From assembly GCA_964035545.1 (NCBI GenBank), contig OZ037765.1, forward strand, positions 8,894,698-8,958,697: a stretch of 64,000 nucleotides of DNA, read 5' to 3'. This DNA is from Bugula neritina. Its lineage: Eukaryota > Bryozoa > Gymnolaemata > Cheilostomatida > Bugulidae. Made by a program: the position numbers and the translations under genes. The notes under the pieces are model-generated. The model was not told the DNA's origin, made no database searches, and saw nothing but the letters and a program-made list of their open reading frames with translations. This document shows, piece after piece, positions 56,737 through 64,000 of this stretch; position 1 is the first letter of the stretch, and every line of letters starts with the position of its first letter.

Positions 56737-59422
56737 TACTACTAAAATTGGATCATGTTACCCTGTATTCCTAATTAATGGCTCTATAGTAGACTAGTTG
56801 GTAATTTCACTATTTCTTTCATGTAAATCATACTTTAGGATACTAGGTATAATTTGTAATGTTGTTGCATTCATATGCTATTGCATATATGATTTATTTT
56901 GCATTTTCTATATATTATCTTTATTGCTAAATGTTGTAAAATCATTATGGCAAAAACTTATTTTTACACCAGCAGTTAATTTACTTTGCTAGAATATTTT
57001 TAATGACGTTTTCGCTTAGATTTACTTCATACATACATGCTTTTTACTTAATACAGGGCTTTTAAAAAGTAAACTATTTTACTTCTTGTTTGAAAAGGAT
57101 TCTGTTCAAATTACCTGAATTAAATGCCTTGTAAAAGTTGAGTAGAAAACAAGTTTACATATTACATTTTAATATGTATTCATAATTAAAATTTACCAAT
57201 AAAATAGTAAAGCACAACTTTCACCTTCAGTGTAAGTATTATCAACATGGTAACTAAAAAGTAAGTAAAAATAAAGCTAGATTATTTGGTAAGCTGAAAA
57301 AGCACCAAGTGTTGGTTAAGGCAGCATAAATATGACATGATTGTATATCACACTGCACCTCAAATAAGCAGACAGGATTAGATTAAAGTGTACACTAATT
57401 TACTAATCATTTAATAAATGATAAAATATGAATAGTGAAAACACATAACATGCATAAACAAGGCTAACCCTAAGAAAGCAAAATGACTATTTTGTCTCGA
57501 AGTAAGTTATTAAAACATTTCCAAACTTGAGTCATATTGGACTTAAGTATAGTTACCAAAGATACAGGAACCAAGAATAGACATAGTAATCAATGCATAT
57601 AGTGTAGAACTGTAGATAATGCTGTTTCCAGATGAACTCTTGTTTTCTTGAAAGTTCTTAGGTTGGCTACAGAATGGTGAGCTTATAATCATCACCAACC
57701 CAGCTCACTTCACATGATAACTTAGCGAATTGTTATTTCGTTTCAGATAATGCTGTATTGTAGCTACTGATGTTGGGTGCTTTGGCTTCATCTGACATTG
57801 AAAAAAGGATTAAAGACGTTCAGCAATTTTGTTTACATTGATGATTTAAGCTGATTCAAATTCAATTATTAGTATATAACTCATGTTCATGAATGTAGGC
57901 AGAAAATGTATTATAAATTAGTACCTATATTCGTGGTATTTCAAACTACAAGTAGTGACATGGTTTGGTTTCAACTCTCCTCTGCTAATTTCAGCAATCA
58001 AGTCACATTTACTCACTTCTCCTACCTTACTGCCCAATGCTGCCACTTTATCATGGCTACTTGATGACTTCCATCGATTATGTGCTTTTCAAGACATCTC
58101 AATAAATCGTCAGCGTATTCTGAATAATATAATACATATCATGTAAGTTTACAATAACTAGTGACGAATGGCTCTATAATCAGCTCTTAGTTGGAGATGG
58201 TTGAGTGCAGTAGCAATTGCTAAGTAAAGTGTGCCAGAGATTCTCTAAGTTTCCATATACATGTTTTCACCATACCCAGTGTAGCCTTTCAGAAGTGACA
58301 TTATTAATCCAGTGATTATGCCCCAAGCCAAGGAGCAAAGCCTTACAGAATTATGCATTTCTATTGGACGAAACAGTGTTGAGCCGCGACCTAATTTGAA
58401 AACTGGGTAAAATTGAAAATAAACTGAAAATTTGTACTTTTGTACTGCTTGATATATTTGCTGAAATTGAACTGATTATAGCACAAAATTATTCCTCTAG
58501 ATAACGTTATGATTGGCCAGCTAAATGAAAGTTCATATTATATTATTTGCATTGCTTAAATTGCCTAAATTTCGCGAATTTTGATTTTACCAGCTTGGCT
58601 AGTTTGTTTGGTAGTTCACCTATGGGTAGTTTTAACTGAGTTGATGCATATTGCAGACTTTTCAGGTTTAGAAAACCCAAAACATCTCATGGTCATTTTT
58701 TTGTTAAAAGGGATTACAATGAGCTCGACATGTTTTACTAACGAACAAGCCAGGTAACGATCATTAGTCCCAAATTTGCTTTTATAGACTCAATTGGTTT
58801 TTGCAGTGATCAGTTTCAACAAAAAACTGCAATGTTCATCAATGCAAATATGGAAACAATTCAAAATTAACATAGGCAAACTTAAGGTAATCTTACAACT
58901 TGGTGAATTAGTAAATCAAATGATGTCTCAATCACAAAGATGTTTTATAATATAAAAATTAATGAGTTATTGCATGCGAGCCTTATTTGTGATACTGATG
59001 TTGGCAATATTATTGTTAATTATATTGTCCATATATTGAGCAGTTTTAACTTAATTGTTGAGTTTGAGGATATAAATAGATAACTGTATATAATGACAAT
59101 GATTGCTATGTCAAAAAGACCATCATTTTTATTAAATGACTTTCATTGTTTTTTATGATAATGACAATCAGTCCAGTATAAGTGTTGTACCATGATCTCA
59201 TGTTTAATTTGATGTTAAACATTATTGAAATTCCTAAAGTATTATAGTATCTTTAGGCACAAAAATATGTGACATCATACATATAATTTAATAAATCAAG
59301 TATAAAGGTAAAAGTAAGAATGAAATAAGCTCAACCAATTAACATTAAGCCCGATTCCTGTTTTCACAAAGCTAAGTATCTCCCATGGCGGCAGCATTAC
59401 TTTAAAAAGAAACAGCACCACA
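56737..59422. other. intergenic DNA between tetraspanins B and C
   Basis: Near-copy of 24191-27154, lacking about 190 bp of the foldback element. No exon recognised. Confidence 0.5.
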
Positions 59423-62400
59423 ATGGACGCTGAAAACATACAAGCAGCTTCTGTAGAAGCTGCAGTGTCTCAGGGTACACCCAATGAACAGCCTCCAGGT
59501 GAGGCTGTCCTTGATTCAAATAATGAGACCAGTTCTCAAAAAGTCAAAAGTAGATCACATCACATATTATCCAGATTATATGAGAAGTCGGTGAAGTTCC
59601 AGAGAGCATTGCTACTATACACAGTAGGTGATAGTGCAGCTAGATTTGTAAAATTATGTGCAAGGTATGAGGAAAATCAAAATCCTCGAGTCCTTATTGT
59701 ATTGATTTAATCAAATTGAAATTGAGACTGGTTTTTTTCATTGGTTAAAATTGTTCAAGTGGGTGGTTTGCAGCATAAATTGCGTAATATTGTTGGCACT
59801 GGGAAACTTTTTCACCATTTATACACAAATTGAAATGAAACATGTTTTAAAAGGTGTTCTCTGCCCTACTTTTTCAGCAGCTTCCCTGGGTTCATGGCTG
59901 TGTATGGTTATAACTACTATTGCACTCATCAGTTATTGTCGTATAAAGACTTGCTATCATGGAGCACAAAGTCATTCTTTACTTCTATAATGTCTACTGT
60001 CTTAGCATTACACCTCTACTAGTTCATAAATATGATATTTTATTCATTATTGTATCTGGTTTCATGAATTGCGATTTCGGATTTCACCTGTTCTTTTCTG
60101 GCTACTCTTTTCTCCTGAAAAGACAATGCCTCAAATTGACCTTCTAGTCACTGAACAAACTCATGCATGTTAATGATAGTCGCTATATTTACTGCAATGT
60201 ATAGAATAGTATAAAGAAAGCCACTGACCAGAGACATCAGCCCTGCTGCCGCATATTCATATGTTTTTCCAGTTTAGTGAAGCAGACTACTAGTTGAATA
60301 TTTAAATTTAACTATATAATATAATATGTTGGACTGTTCTAAAGTAGTTAAATATGCACACATTTCCCAAATGTTGCTAGCTGTGATCAGACTTTTGATA
60401 TCATAATAAAATGATCATATAGACCAACCTGTTGGTCACCAGCATATACAGGTATAACACAGTAACATGCAATTAACAAAAAATCAGTTGTAAAGTTTCA
60501 TCTGGTAGTTCTTAGTATATATCTCATCAGACTGAGTCAACTAAGCCAATCAAATGGCACTGAATGGCCTAGCAGCTCAGATATGCAACTGAATGAGATG
60601 CAATGTTACTGCGACCACACACACGCACGCACGCACACACACAAACATATATATATATAATGTATTATCATACAATAGTCCTAAAATATGTTTCTGTAAA
60701 ATCATGTTATTGTTGTAGCTGATTGGTTGCGTACTGGTAGGAATTGGAATATGGATGCTCGTGGGCCAGAACTCTGACAGTCTCCTTAGCCAGCTTCAGA
60801 GTACCAGTAGTGAATCTCAGCCTTCTGATTTCCCAGAGCATGTTGGAATCGTGCTGATCGTTGTTGGAGTACTCCTCGTGGTTGTGGGTTTTTTTGGCTG
60901 CTGTGGAGCAATTAGAGAGAGTAAAATCCGCCTCGTGCTGGTAGGCTATTCGCCATGTTTAAACTTGAATCAGTGAGGTAGGTGCAGTAATGGAAAAATT
61001 GGGAACAGCCTCTGTTCTAGAGTAGAAATATTGCAAAAGATGTCAGTAGTATTGGTAACAGTGGTAATAGTACCAGTACTAGTAGTACTACTATTATTGC
61101 CAATATGCCACTACCACTACCAAACCCACTACTACTACTACTACTGCTATTGCATATAGACGCCTCAGTCTGAAAATACTTAGTCAGTTTTAGGCATGGT
61201 AATTTTATCAACTACTCATCTTAGCTATGAAAATATATTTTATGCAGGTAAAAAGTAATAATAATGTGAGGTTATCAAATCCTTGTAATCCTGTGGTTAG
61301 TGGTACAGCAAACCATGCAAAATAATAATTTGTACAGTTCTACAAGTCAAACTGACGAGGAAGGCAAGATTTCAGCACATAGTTTTGCTACAAAATGGCA
61401 ATGAGCAGAGCTTGTTGATAAAGAATCACTTTTTACGTATTGAAATGCACATTTCTTGAGTGAAATTCAGAAAAGTTTCCAATGTTTTTAACCTTTAATT
61501 ATCTTCAATTTTAAGCATTAGAAAATTGCAAAAGCCAGTTTTTCAACCTTTTGAGTGGAGAAATCTGACTTTGTAAGGGAATAACTTTAAGTTGCTGTTT
61601 TATATTTATATACTTACTGGCTGGCAGAATATCCAATTATTTGAATTTTTTACTCTTATTAAATAAACAATATAAAATGCTTGCATATATGTAATAGCCT
61701 AAAGCTAATGCCCGAATTAAATTGTTTGCCACTATATATCTATTTTACTATTAATTTAATTTTAAAATTGCCTTTTCAAAGCATAAAATAAAATTTATTT
61801 GCAGGATGTAAATACAGCTAGTTGTGGGTGTAGTGTGTTCATCACTTGTATATTTATACACTGTCTTGCTATGAATACTTGCTTCATGACTTAATTCTCA
61901 TCTCACTAAAGCTAGTTGTGGCTGTTGTAGATGGAAGACTACCCAAGTTATAAGATTATTTTAACATTTTTATTTTGTAGTTTTTCATAAGCATGCTGAT
62001 TTTCTTCCTGGCCCTGGTTGCTGGAGGTGTCGCCTGCTTAGCCTACAAAAGTGAGGTGAGTGAATCTACATGTTAAAAGAGACTGCCTGTACTTAGTATG
62101 TGAAGCTTTACTTTTACTGCGTTCCTTGTTGAATTATTTTTGAGTGCATATTACTAAAAAAACTTAATTTCTTTAAGCTTTGAAAATATTCCTAAAACTG
62201 CATCAAGTTTGTTTCTGGATTAGTTTCCTGAGATCGCAGTGCAAGCATTTCAAGACTCTTTTGATCTGTACACGGATGACGACCCTCAAAGTTTGGTCGA
62301 CCTTGTGCAGCGAATTTTTTCTTGCTGTGGAGTCAACTCTTTTACTGATTACATAGACAAAGGTGTGGAGATATCTTTCAGCTGCAAACTTGACAATACC

Positions 62401-62985
62401 ACTGATGTGACTGAATTAGAGGGTTGTAGTGTCGTTGTGCTAGAGAAGCTAAATGAGAAGTTTGTTATTATTACTGGTGGGGTTGCCCTAGGGGCTGGGG
62501 CTGCTATGGTAAGCATCTGGTTATGTGATGTAATAATGTTAACATATTATAGTGGTATGTAGATTTGAATAGTATCTCAAATAGGATGATTTATTGTGTA
62601 AGCCAGCCAGCTATAATACCTGCTGATCTTCCATTACTGCTGAAACTACTTTTCTGTTAGCAACTGCAACCTGCAATATTTGGGTGCAAGAATATGGCAT
62701 TTTGAAATTTAAATGGCAACTTATATATATTTAGCAATTTCAATAGCTCTGAAGAGTTATTACACTCAGTGTCATTTACTTGAAAAGATTGAATATTTGC
62801 AATGACTTGTGGAGTTGCCTACACCTTGTTTGAAACTCTGTGCATTTTGTGATGAGATATTATACAGTCACAATTTTTCTCATATACCATTAATTAAAGG
62901 GAATTATTTATTTTGTATTTTACAGCTCATTGGCTTGGTGTTCTCCATGATGTTATGCTGTGCCATTAGAAATCAGAATCTGTAA
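59423..62985 (+). CDS. tetraspanin C (five exons)
   Basis: Exons 59423-59623 (exon 1', inferred), 60719-60940, 61981-62055, 62224-62508, 62926-62985, all phase 0 with GT-AG ends. The TM1/TM2 exon keeps 'GCCGAIRES'. TM3 exon '[17 protein letters not shown]'. The single EC2 exon has '[15 protein letters not shown]', 'ISFSC' (serine instead of proline before the third cysteine's 'FSC'), the sequon NTT, and 'EGC'. The last exon ends 'CCAIRNQNL'. If exon 1' is right, the N-terminus has about 55 cytoplasmic residues before TM1 ('RALLLYT' joined to '[12 protein letters not shown]'). Closest to gene B in exons 1'-3, so B and C diverged after A. Confidence 0.85.
60616..60660. repeat. (CA)n/(CACG)n/(TA)n microsatellite
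   Basis: Mixed dinucleotide run in intron 1 of tetraspanin C, at the place of the (AT)n runs of A and B. Confidence 0.85.
61039..61150. repeat. trinucleotide repeat, intron 2 of tetraspanin C
   Basis: Diverged AGT/ACT/ACC triplets homologous to 21830-22175 and 29776-29890. Confidence 0.8.
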
Positions 62986-64000
62986 TACTACTAAAATTGG
63001 ATCATGTTACCCTGTATTCCTAATTAATGGTTTAAAATTTAAATTGACGCAGTTTAACTTAGTAGTTATTCTAGTCACAGTTTATACACCCTTAATGATT
63101 GCATGCTCTATAGCAGACTAGTTGGTAATTTCACTATTTCTTTCATGTAAATCATACTTTAGAATACTAGGTATAATTTCATGCTGGAAATGTTAATCAT
63201 AATAATTTGTAATGTTGTTGCATTCATATGCTATTGCAAAAAAACTTTTTTTTACACCAGTACCTAATTTACTTTGCTAGAATATTTACAATGACTTTTT
63301 GGCTTTGATCTATTACATACATACATGTTTTTTACTTAATACAGGGCTTTTAAAAAGTAAACTATGTTACTTCTTGTTTGAAGAGCATTCTGTCCAAGTT
63401 ACCTGAATTGCCTTGTAAAAATTGAGTAGAAAGCAAGTTTACATATTACATTTTAATATAATGTATTCATAATTAAAATTTCACAATAAAATAGTAAAGC
63501 ACAACTTTCACCTTCAGTGTAAGTATTATCAACATGGTAACTAAAAAGTAAGTATAAATAAAGCTAGATTATTCGGTAGGCTGAAAAAGCACCAAGTGTT
63601 TGTAAAGGCAGCATAAATATGACATGATTGTATATCACACTGCACCTTAAATAAGTAGACAAGATTTAAGTGTACACTAATTTACTAACCATTTATAAAA
63701 TGATAAAATATGAGTAGGGAAAACACATAACATAAACAAACCTAACCCTAGGAAAGCAAAATGACGATGTTTTATGCAGACATTCATTCACTTGAGTATA
63801 TAAAAACAATCATAATCTATGAACAACTAATTTACCCTGAAATCCCATGTATTTTTGTGTGAAACAGCAGACCTAATCAAGCTATCGTGGAGACTAGCTA
63901 GCCGTTCATTCAAAGTATGAAATCTTGTGAACAAGTAAAACATGTGATTAAAACTCATCGTGAGTTTTGGTGAGAGCCTCCCCAAAGTCCGTGGCTTGAC
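62986..64000. other. 3' flank of tetraspanin C and end of the duplication
   Basis: Homologous to 24191 onward and 56737 onward until about 63770, then unique sequence. No gene is seen to the end of the window. Confidence 0.5.

Larger units (their letters stand above)
18280..63770 (+). repeat. tandem segmental triplication containing tetraspanins A, B and C
   Basis: Three units share introns and intergenic DNA as well as exons. Unit A begins near 18280, B near 26030 and C near 58250. For example 'cccagtgtagcctttc' near 26040 recurs near 58275, and a slightly altered form occurs near 18290. Downstream flanks after 24190, 56736 and 62985 are near-identical for hundreds of bases. Similarity ends near 63770. 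Differences between copies are mostly discrete transposon insertions, so each copy acts as the empty-site control for the others. Confidence 0.88.

Overview
This is AT-rich nuclear DNA of an invertebrate animal. The evidence is spliceosomal GT-AG introns, FKBP-TPR, ankyrin/SOCS-box and tetraspanin genes, and a dense mix of metazoan transposons (Polinton/adintovirus-like, Ty3/gypsy, non-LTR, hAT, piggyBac-like and mariner-like MITEs). The mobile-element mix would fit a lophotrochozoan, but nothing in the window fixes the species.

Layout. 0-8.6 kb: a non-LTR reverse-transcriptase remnant (256-745), degenerate TAGTAATACTA-type repeats, and a minus-strand gene for an FKBP51/52-like co-chaperone (2601-5404) in which only the second FKBP domain plus the TPR region can be found. 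8.7-11.75 kb: a minus-strand ankyrin-repeat/SOCS-box (ASB-like) gene in six exons, with a decayed copy of its first coding exon at about 14.76-15.07 kb. 13.8-14.4 kb: one or two possible exons of an unrecognised gene.

17.2-63 kb: three tandem tetraspanin genes (A, B, C) on the plus strand, made by segmental duplication together with their intergenic DNA. A (17246-24190) and C (59423-62985) each have one exon for the large extracellular loop (EC2/LEL). B (27155-56736) has SIX tandem EC2 exons. All six are open, 282 or 285 nt long, in phase 0-0, and carry their own splice sites. They lie between one shared TM3 exon and one shared last exon, which is the architecture of mutually exclusive exons and is the most interesting signal here. 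B and C also seem to use a different first exon from A, giving a long cytoplasmic N-terminus.

The B array is split between its third and fourth EC2 units by about 19.7 kb of foreign DNA: a decayed Polinton/adintovirus-like element (about 32833-51900) with packaging ATPase, PLA2-like protein, integrase, capsid proteins, fibre-like proteins, adenain-like protease and protein-primed DNA polymerase B, all as pseudogenes. The polymerase gene is itself cut by a young Ty3/gypsy element (42194-49681, apparently identical 306-bp LTRs, 4-bp target duplication) on the minus strand, and by a solo LTR of the same family plus a tRNA-Gly-derived SINE-like sequence. The gypsy element carries gag, pol, a frameshifted pol tail, and an extra 3' zinc-finger gene with its own 264-nt intron. 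A further 1.87-kb TTAA-flanked element sits between EC2 units 5 and 6.

All exon models are hand-built from splice consensus, reading phase and comparison between the duplicated copies; no alignments or database searches were run.
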